Made by a program: the position numbers and the translations under genes
Assembly (NCBI GenBank): GCA_019155205.2
Contig: JAHNZQ020000172.1
Span: 2,039,197 to 2,103,196, forward strand
Length of the DNA: 64,000 bases
Source: Gracilaria vermiculophylla
Taxonomy: Eukaryota > Rhodophyta > Florideophyceae > Gracilariales > Gracilariaceae
Direction: 5' to 3'
Part shown: in pieces, positions 29,516 to 42,394 of the stretch
Position numbering within the stretch: the first letter of the stretch is position 1
How the letters are laid out: each line of letters begins with the position of its first letter
Notes under the pieces: generated by a model
Database searches by the model: none
The model's input: only the letters and a program-made list of their open reading frames with translations
What the model was told of the DNA's origin: nothing

Positions 29516-30335
29516 ACCGCGCTCATCCGTTCGTCATCACGTGTTGTGGGTTCCACGCCAGCCGAGGCGTGGCCTCTATAGGGGGAGGAACCTGACTCCT
29601 GTCGGGCAAGATGCCCGCTCAGTCGAGCGGCGCCCGCAACCAAGATGGATCTGCATAGAAGGCGCTCGACCACGACGGTGAGGGCACGCCCTGACGCTCG
29701 CTGGACATTGTCAAGATACCCGTTGGCAATGACGACCCCGTGGTGGTGGATATTGTTTCGTCCAACTTTTTTGGTGATGCCGACTCGCCCGGGGGATAGT
29801 ATTTAAGCCTGGATCCCGAGCTAATCCTGCGGTTTCCCTTTCGCATCGCTTCCATCGCTATGTCTGGTCGCGGCTAGTGGGGCTCCAGCGGCATTTCGAA
29901 GCCGCACATCTGTGGGTAATGTCTTTATGCCGCCACCGTTGCCGGTCACGCCTGGGACTTCGTCTGGGTCTCCCAGGGCTCTTCCTTTGTTGCCGCCCAG
30001 ATCGCAGGTATCGGCACCGCATTGGTTCTCTACTGGGAACTCCGCGGCGGAAACACCTTCCGGTCGTTCTGGCACTGGGCCGTGCCCCAGCGGAGTGGCA
30101 TCCATTCCACGTTCCACTCCCATGGCTGAATACATTTTTAGTCAGAGATCTTCACCAGTTTCGGTAGCGAGTGGCCCGCGTCGGTCCCCAATAAACCTTG
30201 GGTCTCTTTGTGGTATTTATCGTGTTATCCTATTCTGCACCATTGGGGTGTTTTGAAAAACGTGTTGGTTAGTGTGAACAAATCGCGGTTGGCTTCCTTT
30301 ACCCCCTCCGTAGCTGACGTTTCCCACATGCGGCC

Positions 30336-30806
30336 TCAACAACCATGCGGTACTGATTCCTCTCGTTTCCTCCAGTAGCGCACGCGAACGTTAGGCGGGA
30401 CATGGCCTGGAGCCTCCATTTTATCGTGCTTGGAGCCCCATCCATACCACCGAATAAGGTAACGCAGGCCGTTAGGGCTGCGTTTGTGGCCATTGATGGT
30501 ACCTATAGTGTATTTCGTCAGCTTTAACACCAGTTGGCTCGTAGGGGCGTCCGCGTGGGGCGCCTGTGCGCGGTTACCAGGGTGGGGCGGAGAGCTCCGT
30601 CCAGTAGTACCGGGTGGAATCGAGTTGGTGGTGTCCACCCTCATGTGTGGTGGAGGGAAAAGGTGTATACTGCGAAGCGGGGCGGCGGGCGACGCATCGG
30701 ATGCAGTCGCCGTGCTAGTGCCCGCAGGTCCGGGCACGTGTCGAGATGGGTCTACCGAGACGCGGTCGATAAAGACGGTAGACTCCAAACCATCGACAAG
30801 CTGCAT
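30336..30806 (-). pseudogene. Family D pol C-terminus with chromodomain-like segment
   Basis: A 156-residue minus frame. After a Pro/Ser-rich linker it contains YTIGTINGHKRSPNGLRYLIRWYGWGSKHD and ends RVRYWRKRE. The block YLIRWYGWG fits the second strand of a chromodomain. The same domain in families A and D indicates that they are chromovirus-type elements. Confidence 0.6.
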
Positions 30807-31335
30807 TTCGGTTTGGTCGTTGGCGGCCAGGACTCGATATGGTCCAGTGGAGCGGGGTAGGAGTTTCGACCGGATGTCGCGGTTGACATCAATTTCGTTC
30901 TTCTGTCCCGCTGGAGTCGGTCGATGACCACCGGGGGTATATCGGTAAAAAGGTAGTCATCCTTATTTACCGCCGTGGTGCGTCTAACCGATAGGTCACA
31001 TTGGGCCTTGTAGTGGCGTTATGCTTCCCTCAAGGGACTGGTGGCCATCAAAAACGTAGATCGCAGCTTTTGGAGGATGTTGCACATTGACAGGGCCGGC
31101 TTTAGCGCAGCCGGCGTTGCGGTGGAGCCCGGTGCCGGTTCAAGAACAATACCATGGGATGTTAAAGATAGAACGAGATTGAAGAGTGTGGTCTGGGTGG
31201 AGCGGTGCACCTCGAGGTTTTACGTGGTTTTACGTGTATATTAAGGGCTAAACGTACTCGGCCCGTCTTGTTTGATGGTCTTCGACAAAGTGTCGTATGC
31301 GAGCCACTAGGATTTTGTTGAACCGTTCCCCCTAT

Positions 31336-31887
31336 TCATTTGTTTGGGAGTAGTAGGCTGTTGTGAAGTATTGCTTCACGCCAATCAATGATGCATACGG
31401 CTTCGAAGAACTTTGACGCTAGATTGCAACCGTTATTTGTCAGAAGGTACATTGGGGCCCCTTCAGGGTACACCTGATGGGTGAATAACACCTCAGCCAA
31501 TACCGCGGAGGTCGTTCGCTTCAGTAGTATAGTCCGCGTGAGTTTTGTAAACCCATCGGTGATGGCCATGACGACCTAATAACTATTAGTGGTTCTCGGC
31601 AGGGGCTCCAGTATGTCGATGGTGATGAACTCTAGGGGTCCCTCCGCTGGGCAGAGTTTGAGATATTTCCGGTGCTTTCGGCTGCTACCCCTGGTTTTCA
31701 CGTATGCGGTGCTCTGATCCATGTAATTATAGACGTCGTGGGCCATTTGAGGCATATGCAATGACCGTCGCTGGGTGTAGTACATCCTTGTGGCTCCCGG
31801 GTGGCCAGCTAACCGTGGGTAGTGAGAAAGGTACATCACCTTGTGGCGTAGAGATGCCGGCACCATCTTCTGCAGGCAGCCATCCAA
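31336..31887 (-). pseudogene. Family D integrase
   Basis: 31887-31576 carries the His-rich zinc domain (HYPRLAGHPGATRMYY) whose two Cys are lost, then FITIDILEPL with the first catalytic Asp. A stop follows and 31569-31336 continues TDGFTKLTRT, with LLTNNGCNLASKFF, in which the second Asp is Asn. The Glu block is not preserved in frame. The enzyme is inactive. Confidence 0.75.
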
Positions 31888-32179
31888 AGCAGTGCGGGGG
31901 ACGAAAAAACCCTGGTGGTCAAGGTGGAACGACGATCTTTTCCTTCTTAATTAAACAACAACGGTCTTGCAGTATGCATCAGTAATCTGGGCCTGCAAGA
32001 ACTCTTCACGGGTGATCGGCATGATGCCCTGCTCTTCGGTACCGTTAACCATAGATGGTCGCTTACTTGTTTCGATTGTTTCAGAGTTCCATGTACCCTC
32101 CAGCTCCTCTACACTACCCGGTTGTTTCCGTTGGATGGTAAAGCATGGAACATCGTCTTCAATGGGCTCGTTTTAGAGC

Positions 32180-33880
32180 CCCTCGGTATTCAAGCAAGAC
32201 AGAGCGTCTGCGACTTTGTGCTTGATTCCCAAGCGGTATTGGATATCGTAGTCGAACTCCATTAGTCGTAACCACCAGCGGGCTAGTCTTCCAAAGGCGT
32301 CGAAAAGCCCAAGTATCTACCTCAGTGAGTCATGGTCCATTCGAAGCGTGAAGCGTTCACCATAAAAGAAAGATGGCAACATTAGCATACTCCATATCAC
32401 CGCTAAGCAATCCTTCTCGGTAGTAGACTAGTTCTGCTGGGCGTTGTTAAGCACTCGGATCCAAGAACCAGTCCGTACTTTTGTTCCGGCGTCCTGTTCT
32501 TGCATCAGGCAACAGCCAATTTGGGCATCTAATGCATAAGTGTCGGGCATGTACGGTCGACCGTCTTTCGGTAGTGCCAGGATTGGTGGTGCGAGGAGTG
32601 CGGCCTTCAGTTTTTGGAACGCTTCCATTTTGTTGGTATCCAGGAAATCGAACCTTAACGGTTTTCATTTCTGTAGCCGGCGGTTCAAGGGGGCCGCGAT
32701 GGTCGCAAATCCTTTGATGAACGTTCGGTAGACGTTAAACAGACCTCTAAAGGTTAGAATATCAGTGGTAGGATCTTTGGCTAGCTCACAGCGCGGATGT
32801 TGTGAGGAGACAACTCTAGCTTTCTGGCGCTGATGGTGTGCCCGAGATACTACACCTTTTAGTCAATGAAGACGCATTTGCATATTTTCAGAGTGATTAA
32901 CGCCCCTCGGAAGAGCGCCAATACCCTGGGGACGTGGTGTAAATGCTCCTCAACCGTCTTGGAGTAGATCTCAATGTCATCTTTATGTACCAGTGCGGTC
33001 GTCCATTTCACCTTAGCCAATGTGAATTCCAAAACGCTCTATAACGTAGATTGTACTTTGCATAACTAAAAGAGAATTCGTAGGAAAGATATAGACCAGC
33101 ATGGCACGTGAATGCGGTCTTGTCCCTATCCTCTTCAAATATGTCGATCTGCGACTAACCGTAATTGGCATCCAGAGAGACAAATATGCTCGCCTCCGCG
33201 AGGGAAGCAATACAGTCGTCCATTCTTGGTATCGGGTACGAGTCCTTCATCTATACGGCGTCCAATTTCCTGTAGTCCACACAGAACCGCAATCGGGTGT
33301 CGTTCTTCCTTTGGGCGATCATGATGGGGCTCGCCCACTCCACATACGCGGGTTTTTTATGCACATCAGCGTGGAGCATCCACTAGACCTCAAGCTCGAT
33401 GATCTCTCTGGATTTCAGGCCGGCTCGGTATGGTTGTTGATGGATAGGGCGCGTATCCGGCATCAGGTAAATATGGTGCTGAGTGGCCCTGATCATACCG
33501 AGCTGGCCAGACCACATAATGTCTAACGGTCTCAGAAGGGACAAGATGCGGCTGCAAACCCGTTCACTTTCTTGTCCAATTTTGATTTTGTCTCTCCAAT
33601 TGGTTACCCGCTTTAGGTCGAGTTCTTTGGTGTCCGGACGCAATGTGGTTTCGTCGTCTTCCAGTACCTTTTGGTTCGCATTTGCGTCAAAAACCCCTCC
33701 CCCCTCCTTGGATCTCACGTCTTCCTGTGATCTATCAGGTGATAACGTGAAGGTGTGCTCCGGGGGGGGGGATTGCAGTACCGACGACGGTGTCGTTGGG
33801 CAGTTTGACCGGATGGTTGCTGACGTTGCTGATGTGCACCTGGAATGGTTTGTTCCGTACGTTGTCAATCGATCCATTTG
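32180..33880 (-). pseudogene. Family D reverse transcriptase and RNase H remnants
   Basis: 32628-32428 holds the RT thumb/RNase H connection (EAFQKLKAALLAPPILALP, YALDAQIGCCLMQEQ). Just beyond, in the same frame, lie KDCLAVIWSM and FTLRMDHDSLR. RT entry blocks are scattered over frames between 33000 and 33880. No frame keeps the YxDD block intact. Confidence 0.65.
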
Positions 33881-34077
33881 CCATTAGGTTCAAGTGCTCC
33901 CCAACCGGTTTGGAGTTATTTTCTAGCGTATTGAGGCCTGGTAGCTGGCACGTGGCGCACAACCATTTGGTGCATCAAGGGTATGGAGACCTGGTGGGCC
34001 AGACGTAGCTTATTGGAAATGGTATCAATTCGTTGAACAATTCTTGTACGAGTGGAGCAGGCCTTACTCTTGTGGTT

Positions 34078-34563
34078 TCAGATGATAGAGATTAGGGAGC
34101 AACCGTCGAACACAATCATTTCGGACCGCGAGAAGATCGCCCTGGTGTAGCCATTGATAAACGGTGTTTCTAAAATACATTCCGTGGCGAGATTATTCAC
34201 GACGATAAACAGCACCCGATCTTTGAGGTCTAGAGCGATAATCAACAAGGTGAGACATTTGATGATCGATAAAGGCCGCTTGTTAGCATACAGTAGAGGG
34301 TGTTTTAAGTCACACGGCTGCAACTGGCTCCGTAACCGTGACGGTATGAGTCTGGCATGAACCAGATTGGATCCCGCCCCTGTGTCTAGGACGGTGACGC
34401 AAGGTTCAAAATAGTTAGAGGAGAACCAGAGGATGATTTTTACCTTGTCGTTACTCTGATTTAGGAAGCACACCATGGTTGGTGAGTCCAAAGTGTCTAC
34501 CTGCCAAAAAACGGTAGGGCAATCATCGATACTAAACCCATTTGGTGCTGGAAACTTTTCCAA
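34078..34563 (-). pseudogene. Family D protease
   Basis: A 161-residue frame with the aspartic protease motif TVLDTGAGSNLVHARLIP and the later NLATECILETPFINGYTRAIF block. This parallels the family A protease ([21 protein letters not shown]), which shows that families A and D are related. The active-site motif is intact. Confidence 0.8.
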
Positions 34564-34598
34564 GGAAGGACGGTTGGGGACGGCCTGTCCGACAACCG

Positions 34599-36985
34599 TT
34601 AGGCGTTTTCCAACTGTGGGGCGAATTTCTCATATTGTACTTCGTCAGTGACCAGGTGCGCATGTTGAGGTGGCGCCTGTGGCGCAGGTGCATTGGCAGT
34701 GTGCATGCCCTTTGACGGCGTGCTGGAAATACCACGTTGATTCTGGAACCGCGTCTGCAGAATAGCTGCACGCGCCTGCGGTTCGACCTTCGTGTAAGCC
34801 GTCACGAGATATTCCGGTGATGGGCAGACCAACACAGGAGTTCGGCCGTATTTTGGGTCCTTTGCCGCCATTGGTAGGGTACGTTGGTTCGGCCAATCGG
34901 TCCGCGGGTGCGTCAGTGCAGTGCGATAGAATGACTGACCATTTCCATTCTGGTACGGTATCGCGAATACTTGGGTGGGAACGACTGAGACCATCGTAGA
35001 TGGAGCGGATACTGACGGCGGAACTGATATTGAAGACGGTGGACCAGTATGCGAGTACGGATATGGTCTTTCAAAGAGCGTCGTTGTCCACTGAGATAGA
35101 GACAAAGACCCGGTGGTCGGCGCCTCGTTAACCAAATGGAGAGTAGTACCTTATGGTGAGTGCTAAGTGGGTCCAGGATGAGTTTCAGGCAATTCCTCCA
35201 CGTCGAAAACGGACAGTCTTGGCTTCTCTTTCATTGGCTTCGCTAACTGAGGCAGTGCGCTCTGTTTTCCGAGGCGAAGCGTATCGCCCAAGCCCTATGC
35301 AAAGCGGGTCAAAGCAGTATAATCCACGTTACGGTTTGTTGCCAGATGGTTCCTAACCTGAGGCCGGATTGGTCTATCAACATTGTCGGCAAACATGGAT
35401 TTTAACTTAGTGGTGATGAACAAGCTCCTGTATTATGACGTAGTTGCGTATATCGATCGAGATTACTCCAATTAGATTTGTCCAGGCCATGGGCGATGAT
35501 TGATAACTTCCAAGTAGGCCTCCTAAATCACTTCATCCGTTGCGTAGGTTTCCAGTAGGAAGTTGAACACCTGTGGGTACTAGCGCAAGAGCTCGGGGTG
35601 TTCTTCATCTACCGCCATGGTATTGCCCTGCAGGCGGCCGTGTACTAAGTCACCCGCCTGACCCTTGAGGAAGATTTGGAACAGCAAGACGGCCGCTCCC
35701 TCCGAGGAATCATTCTGGTCACACGCTATCTTAAACCTCTAAAGGAATTCAATGATAACGATTCGGTCATCGCACAAGAAGCAAGTGTTACCCATTTAAA
35801 AACTAAGCCGCTTGTGGTACCTAGTTATGTTCTACGCAACCGTTTTGGTATAGTTCGCATCTCGATTGGCCAACCGGTAGGTGCAGTACTCAACCGCTTT
35901 TACGAACAAATCATTAGGCAGTGGGATCGCCTCAAGGTCGGCATCATTGTCGGAATCAGACTCCGACAAGTCGTACCGCTTGGTCTTACGTGTGCTGTCT
36001 TCTTTTCCCTTTGTATGGTGGGCATTTTCTCGCCGTTTCGGCGAATATTTCACGTCCTTTTTACTGGAGTCCGAACCGGTGTCTGAACCTGAAGAGTTGG
36101 GGTCAAACCGACGACCCTTTTTCTTTGCCCGTGTGGTTTTTTTCATCTCCAAACCTTTAGGTTTTCACCGTCGCTCGTCTTCCAGGCTCGACAAATCACC
36201 ATCGCCACTAATGCTACCAGCATTTGCACCCCGCGCAGCGCTACCCATAGGTTTCGGGAGGTAAATGATTCTTGGGTACTCCTCATCTTGAGAGGCGGCC
36301 CCATTCTGAAATCTTTCATCGTGCTTCTCACCAATTTGGTAATGAGTAAGGTTGTATTGGACAGCCTATACCGGCATGATGACCGCTTGATTACAACCTA
36401 TGACTGGTGGAGCGAGCAGTCCGGTTCGTTGGTTTTGCGTAGCCGTGACTGAGTGCTCTAGCAAGGATTTCTGTACCATAAGGTTAACGGATTCCTGAGC
36501 TTCCCGCTAGAGGAACTGGAAAACCCCCGCTGGGAGCTGGTCGGCCAGCGGTTGCGCGGCCAGATCCACAACCATCGCATTGATAGACTCCAAATGTAAC
36601 TGTGGCACAAGCAACTGTGGTTCGTGCGGAAGGGCGTCAGGAACAATCGGGTCAGACGGGGCGGACTCCGAACGTTCGAGAATCCGAACGTCAACCGAAT
36701 CGGTAGCCTAGAGAAAGGCGATTCTCGCAGCCTCCTTCCCATTGTCGGCGTGCACCTTAGAGGTGTTCCCACTGAGCAATTCCTTCGTGTTATCCATGAT
36801 TGGTTGTAAGTACGAGGAGGACGGGCCGGCGCTCGACCCTCGACTCGACAAACGTTTTGCTCTTCTGTGCAGGCTAGACATGTCGGTGTGGGTAAACTGA
36901 TGATAGGCCTAATCGCTTCCCAGTGATCCTCGCAAACCAAACGGTTTTCAGATCCACTTCCTTCCTTTCTATTTCTGCAAAGCAA
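34599..36985 (-). pseudogene. Family D gag
   Basis: Minus frames 35135-34599 (Pro/Thr-rich, gag C-terminal part) and 36152-35832 (basic then Ser/Asp-rich, KKKGRRFDPNSSGSDTGSD), with further degraded helical sequence up to about 36985. The order matches the gag of family A. No zinc knuckle is seen. Confidence 0.5.
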
Positions 36986-37000
36986 TTGTTTGGTCCCATA

Positions 37001-37017
37001 TTCTAAGTCCGGAGATC
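37001..37017 (-). other. Primer-binding site of family D
   Basis: On minus, TGATCTCCGGACTTAG follows four bases after the LTR end. It aligns with the family A primer site TGGTCTCCCAACTTAG. Confidence 0.5.
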
Positions 37018-37089
37018 AAAATGTGGTATAACCGAAGCGGCTAAAAACCATAGGGTGTTCATGTGGACACGTAGCTAGGGACCGCGAAA

Positions 37090-38799
37090 TGGGCCCAACC
37101 TAGAAGGTGGTAAAAGGAAAACTGAGGTACGCGGTAGCACAACCAATGCGGGTACGAGATAGCGGTCGCACAAAATGCACCTATACTGGCAGTGATAGAA
37201 TGCAATGCACGGGCGCTAGTAGAACCACAGCGTAATGGACGAGCCGTAATGGTCGACTGTAGAAACCAAAACGGGTGTAGAGCTGTCCGAGAGGTGCTTG
37301 TTTTTACTTCGTGTGACGGAGGTGACTCACACGATGAGTATACACACTGTATGGAGCCCCCGGATCGCCATGGAGGGCCAAGCCCCGCGGCCACCGTGAG
37401 GTGCATTCGAAGTTCATCTTCGGCACCATGCTGTAAATTCTATTATCATTCTAGCCATTGACACTACCTCTAAGTAGATCATGTGGCTATGCGCCATGGG
37501 TCCAGGGAACCCCACCCTTTGTACATAGGCGTTTAAATAATACTACATCCACTATACCGCAGCCACGCACGTTTTGAAATGCCTCATCATATGGTGGCGA
37601 CGTGAAAAAACGTTTGTTCCATCTAGAGCACAAATGGGCACTGTTTTCAACTGTTTTATGAATCGGAAGATGGCGCTGTATTTTGTTTCTTCAACAGTGA
37701 AATAAAGAACAACCATCGAAGGGGCTTTAAAACAGCTTACATCTACTCACGCCCTTGTCCATGTGCTGCTTAGGTGCAATACGGATGAGGAATATCTGCA
37801 ATTTATTGGCATCCTGCACCTTCTAGGAGAAAGGCACAACTGAAGGCTTTGCTGGTGCTAAACTAGGACCAGATTCGTGCTTTTACTTGTCTGGGCTGTC
37901 GTAAGCAGAATTGCTCAGCAGGTTGCGAATCGCAATTCTTTTGAGTTGGTTTTCTTGCTGTTTTCTTTGACGATCTCGTTCACAACTTGACTGGCTTTCT
38001 TCTCCCTGGTCTTCATCACCCAGTTCAGCATAAAGTTGATTGGCTTCCATATTGGTCATCTATTGCTTTTCGCTCATACCGACTTTTAGAGTATAGAACT
38101 TCTGCTTTCATGTACAACAGCTTTATGTTTCGCGGCTATTTCAACTTAATCATTTTGTGTTAGAACGTACGGCCATCTATGACATACTAATTGCATTTCG
38201 TTTTGACATACCCGGAATCAAAAACAGTATTTTTGTGAGTCTGGGTTTTTTAATGGGGGTAGGGGGGTTTCAAAAGTTCAATAATTTTATCTTGCACTTC
38301 TTCATATTCTTATGAAATTAATATATTATACTTTATGTCTTCTATGACTACAAATTTTCGGTGTAACACGTCTTGTAAAAGCTTTCTTACCAACCAAATG
38401 AATTTTTGATAAATACCATAACCCTCTAACTACATACTCGAAACTGGTGTAGCAAAACCCTTTGCTTTTCTTCGTTAAAAAAAGGCATAAGAAAAATTAA
38501 CTGTATTGCATTGCTTCTGAAGTTTAAAAATTAAATGAGACTTTTTCGATTAAAGGTTGTTTTCGGGATATTGTATGACGGTCAAAATATAATTGAGATT
38601 TTAAATAAATATGTGAAAAGATAGGGTAGTTTATACGCGGTAATGAGAGGAGAGCGAATGCGTTGAATCACCTTAGCCCATTTGTCTGATGAAAAGTAGT
38701 TTGTTTGCTAACTACGGGTCTTTGCTTTTAAGAAGCAGGTCATGAGGCATTTTTGAAACATATGTTGTATGTGATGTGTGCAGGATACACCCTTTGAGC
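37090..38799. other. Stretch without a clear gene
   Basis: 37090-37600 is of mixed composition and may hold the rest of a family D LTR; I could not match it to the left LTR. 37600-38800 is AT-rich, with one small open frame at 37883-38059 described separately. Otherwise I see nothing. Confidence 0.4.
37883..38059 (-). CDS. Small open frame, 58 residues, possible transposase tail
   Basis: Reads MTNMEANQLYAELGDEDQG at the start and RQRKQQENQLKRIAIRNLL near the end, hydrophilic and highly charged. Just upstream in frame a TAG is preceded by another Met (MSEKQ). Charged tails ending in a short helix are common in Harbinger transposases (the H1 tail is EKRLRDALL). That comparison is only suggestive. 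It could equally be a chance frame. Confidence 0.25.
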   Translation of the reverse strand: MTNMEANQLYAELGDEDQGEESQSSCERDRQRKQQENQLKRIAIRNLLSNSAYDSPDK

Positions 38800-39425
38800 A
38801 ATAATATGTATATTTTTTGCCTGAATACAGAAATACAAATGGCATATCAGTTATCTCATGTAAAGGTATTGAAGAAATTAAAAAAAAAAACTGATTTTGT
38901 GTTAAAACTCTTATCATTAATCACGTGGCATTCATACTGCGACATTTGTTTTCCAACAGATTCCGAAAAAAAATGGGAAACTGCAAAACTCTTCATTTGA
39001 TTCTATACTTATTTATTGAGAAATATAATGACTTACGCAATCAAAAAGGATGAGGAACAAAACAATGGATTTTTATAGCCATAATTGCGGTTTGGACATT
39101 TACAACAAATTTGCAGGCATTTGAATTCGAATGTACATGTGTTTTGCATAAAAGGGACTAGATAAAATGTATAATGACCTAGAATCATTGAATTTGCAAC
39201 TAGACAAAAACAGAAAACAGTAAAACTTTCCTACGCCACTACATAATAATGCTGAGTATGGGATGTAGATCAATCGTGGGTGTCTTTCTTGAATGGCGCA
39301 TAGCTCAAGACTGGCTCATGAGTTGGCATTCGCTAAAAGTGCATTAAAACCCGGCTGAATGCAGTAATCGAAGTGTGTTACAGGTGGCAAGTTGGGGGCA
39401 TTGCACGATCTCTTCAGTTTTTGAT
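38800..39425 (+). repeat. Unclassified dispersed repeat, copy 2
   Basis: Inverted relative to copy 1 (18670-19270). A plus frame 38776-39000 ends EKKWETAKLFI-stop; copy 1 has RKK-stop-ETAKLL at the same place. Downstream non-coding similarity continues for another 400 bp. Family not recognised. Confidence 0.65.
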
Positions 39426-42029
39426 CACTTGTTATTAGAAGCCTTCACATCTACATAAACAATATATGTTTCATTCCAAAACTCAATTATTGATTCCTTT
39501 GGTATGCACAACTCAACTATGAATGGAAGAGATAATATGGAAAATCAACTCTATTTTCTCATCAAAGCACTGACACTGTCTTTTTAAACAAGTTTCCGCC
39601 TTTAAAAGTTTGGGATCACATTTCTTCATAGTTGTAATACTTTTCGCCACATCTGTAAATCGACCAAATGACGTTACATATCTGTACGAACTGTGCCAGA
39701 AATTTTCACAAGAACCTAATTACTAGAAATTGTTTTCCTTTGGTCCTAGTCGGTGAGCGACGGCATGTCTCTTAGTGGTGGTGCTCTGATCTTAGAAGTT
39801 CCGTGGACCAACACATCTATCCACATCTTATCGCAACCGATGGACCCGCACGAATGCTGACAAGTAGAAGCCATTCAGTTAGCAGCCCGCCGAAAAGATG
39901 CATTCAGAACGAAAACCCCTATGTCGAGCGCCAAAAGCAAATGCAAGTTCTGTGCTCCAAAAGAGGATGAGACAGAGCCCGCATGCTCATTGTTTTTGTT
40001 TCTTGCGATGACGTGCAATAGTTACTTGTAACAGTAATTTCTGTTCAAGAATGGACGCGTATACAACATTGCATAAACACGACTACAAGTTGAGATTGGT
40101 CCAAAAGCGGTAAGGTGCACCAGAGCATTTTGTTAAATATTGAAGCACCTAGGCTGCATGGTGTCGCCACTAAAAACTTCATGTTCTTTCTCGATGAAAA
40201 GAAGCCGTACTAAAAGCCAATAGAGAAAGAGAGTCATGAAAAACGAGCTAATTATCCATTAGCCTCCTGCAAAGCATCAATGGACAGTTTTTACCTCAAG
40301 AAGTTCGTGACTGCTGGCTGGGTCAACACGGAGTCTACGAGTGCTCTCATTGAGTTATATAGAAAAGATCGCATTCGTAAAGAGGCAAGCGTTGAACCTG
40401 AGAGAAACGACCGAGACCGCAACTGTTAATCTGTCAAGGATGTGAAGATGAACATGCCGCTGAATGAAGCTAAACTGCGCGTTTGAGGTCTCTACACTGA
40501 GCACCAAAATAATGTGTAAGTAGCCGGCATACAAGACCTTTCTGAAAAGAAGCCGCACACTTACTCAAAGCATTTCTTGGAGCGAATGGGATTCCCCAAG
40601 CTGCGTAAGCGAATGGAGGACACTATCGGATGGAGAAAGGACAGAGCGTTCGAACAGAAAAACTTCAGCGCTTTTTTGAGGAAAGTACTTAAAAATGTCA
40701 AAATATTTAAGAAAGAACACCACACAGCGAATTCCAAACGCGACAAATTCTATTTTTATTTGTCTGACTCTACAGAATATACTGGTGGTCAGTATTGCAA
40801 AAGAAAGTACCGGAAATGTAATAGAATAAAAGTCCAAAGAAAAAATCCTGATGTCAACCTGGAATCTGAAAGAACATAAAGACACCAAAAACCACGAGGA
40901 ACGAAACGACCTTCCCCCATGTTTGAATTCTGAGTGTGACGAGCACCATTACATTAAAATTTGCAGGAACACATCAAAAACAGTTAAAAAGCGTTACGTA
41001 AGAGACATTCGAGCTCACAGGAAGAAGTGAAGGAAGAATATGTCCTTCCGTATGGCCATGGTATCGGTAAACCGTATGTTCGCTGGGCGCGTAGTCTCGC
41101 ACTCTTCGTTTTTCAATGCTTTCTTCTGTGACAGTTCAAACGAAACGGTGGTGCTTGCAGACCAGGGGCCTTATATGAAGCTCATTTCAGGCAGCATATC
41201 TAAAGTACCTACTTTACAGAAGCAATCCCGGCATTCCGCGGACCAACACAAATGTCAATATCATAGCCAAACCAGCGGACGGGGACGTATGCTGGCAATT
41301 GGAAGCCACTTCATTGCTAGCCTGACGAAAGAGCGCATAAAAACGAAATACTCTAGGTATAGCGTCCCGAGTAAAGGCACGTTCTGTCTTTTGGAGGAGG
41401 AAGAGGCAGAACCTGAGTGCAAACTGTTTTTGTTCCTCGCAGCGACGTGCAAACGTGAGTTGCAAGAGCGGTTTTGTCTTTTGATGAACTGCCCTATTAT
41501 GTTCCTCAATATCTTGATAGTCTTTTTCTATCCAAAAACTTTTGCTGTTCGGATATGTTTCTATTAAACCTCTGGAATCCGAAATATAATTAGTGCTATT
41601 TTCTTCTCCTTTTTCGAAATGTTTCATTAGAGCCGCAGATGGCGCGTATTATAAGCAAGTCTGAAACAGTCTTCATTCTGGAAGACAATGAATATTACAG
41701 AAGACAAAATTGGCATGAGACAGTATCAAGAGAAACGCCAAAGAGGGATAGAAACAGAGTCCTGCTCTTTAAATTGTGATCAAGACATAATTGAGCCAGA
41801 ACGTGCCGTACGATTTACGGTACATGTTTATCTTTGCGCGATAGATGACGTTTCATGCAATACAGTGGAGCTCTTCAGCAAAAACTCAAAAACAAAGAAA
41901 AATGTAGGTTTTTACCGAAGAAGCCAAAGTGTTTCTCCAACATTGTTTTCACTATGCAAATACTTCTGATATAATTGTGAGTTTACGCTTCACGAAATTC
42001 TGCTACCAAAAAAGAGAAACTTAAGTACA
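39426..42029. other. Degenerate coding-like stretch with a duplicated segment
   Basis: Segments 39820-40015 and 41240-41455 are related (ggaccaacaca, cgtatgctg/cgaatgctg, gaagccattcag/gaagccacttca, gtttttgtt/ctcgc/cttgcgacgtgcaa). Translated in one frame they share EP.C.LFLFLA.TC, so coding sequence was duplicated. A 175-codon plus frame (41040-41567) and a 100-codon frame (40577-40879) exist but match nothing I know. This is probably an eroded multicopy gene or transposon. Confidence 0.45.
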
Positions 42030-42394
42030 GCAGTGCATAATTTTTATTTCAGAATTTCTATTGCAGAATTCTGTATCGCATGTTACGCATATAGAAAAGT
42101 AGCGCCGCCGTGAGTACGAGTCTCCTCTGCATCAGGTACGAGCATACCTGGCAAATACTGGCTGTACTGTCACAATCGGAACAGGGAGGCAAAAAGAACA
42201 AAGCTTGCGTCCTTTACACGAAAGGGAAACAAGATGAAGACTAGGGCTCATGCACATGGCTTCTCGAAGAATGTCGCGCGGTGGGTCAATCGTTACTAAC
42301 ACTAAAGATCTCAATGATATGGTTGCAAGATATCTGTAGGAAATAAAAAACTGCAACTTTATCTACAGCGTACGAATCGGATCGGTGCATCTTA

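Larger units (their letters stand above)
29450..37090 (-). mobile_element. Ty3/gypsy element, family D, heavily decayed
   Basis: Minus-strand order: right LTR start at 37022, primer site, gag, protease, RT, RNase H, integrase, chromodomain, left LTR. The left (29450 on) and right (37022 on) LTR starts share about 65 bp (TGTGGT..AACCG.. to GTAGCTAGGG), after which similarity is lost, so at least one LTR is truncated or rearranged. Most domains have stops and frameshifts. Confidence 0.7.

Noticed and set aside
41040..41567. 175-codon plus frame as an intact gene
   Set aside because: No family resemblance, minus strand also open over 137 codons, and the segment is part of a decayed duplicated region.
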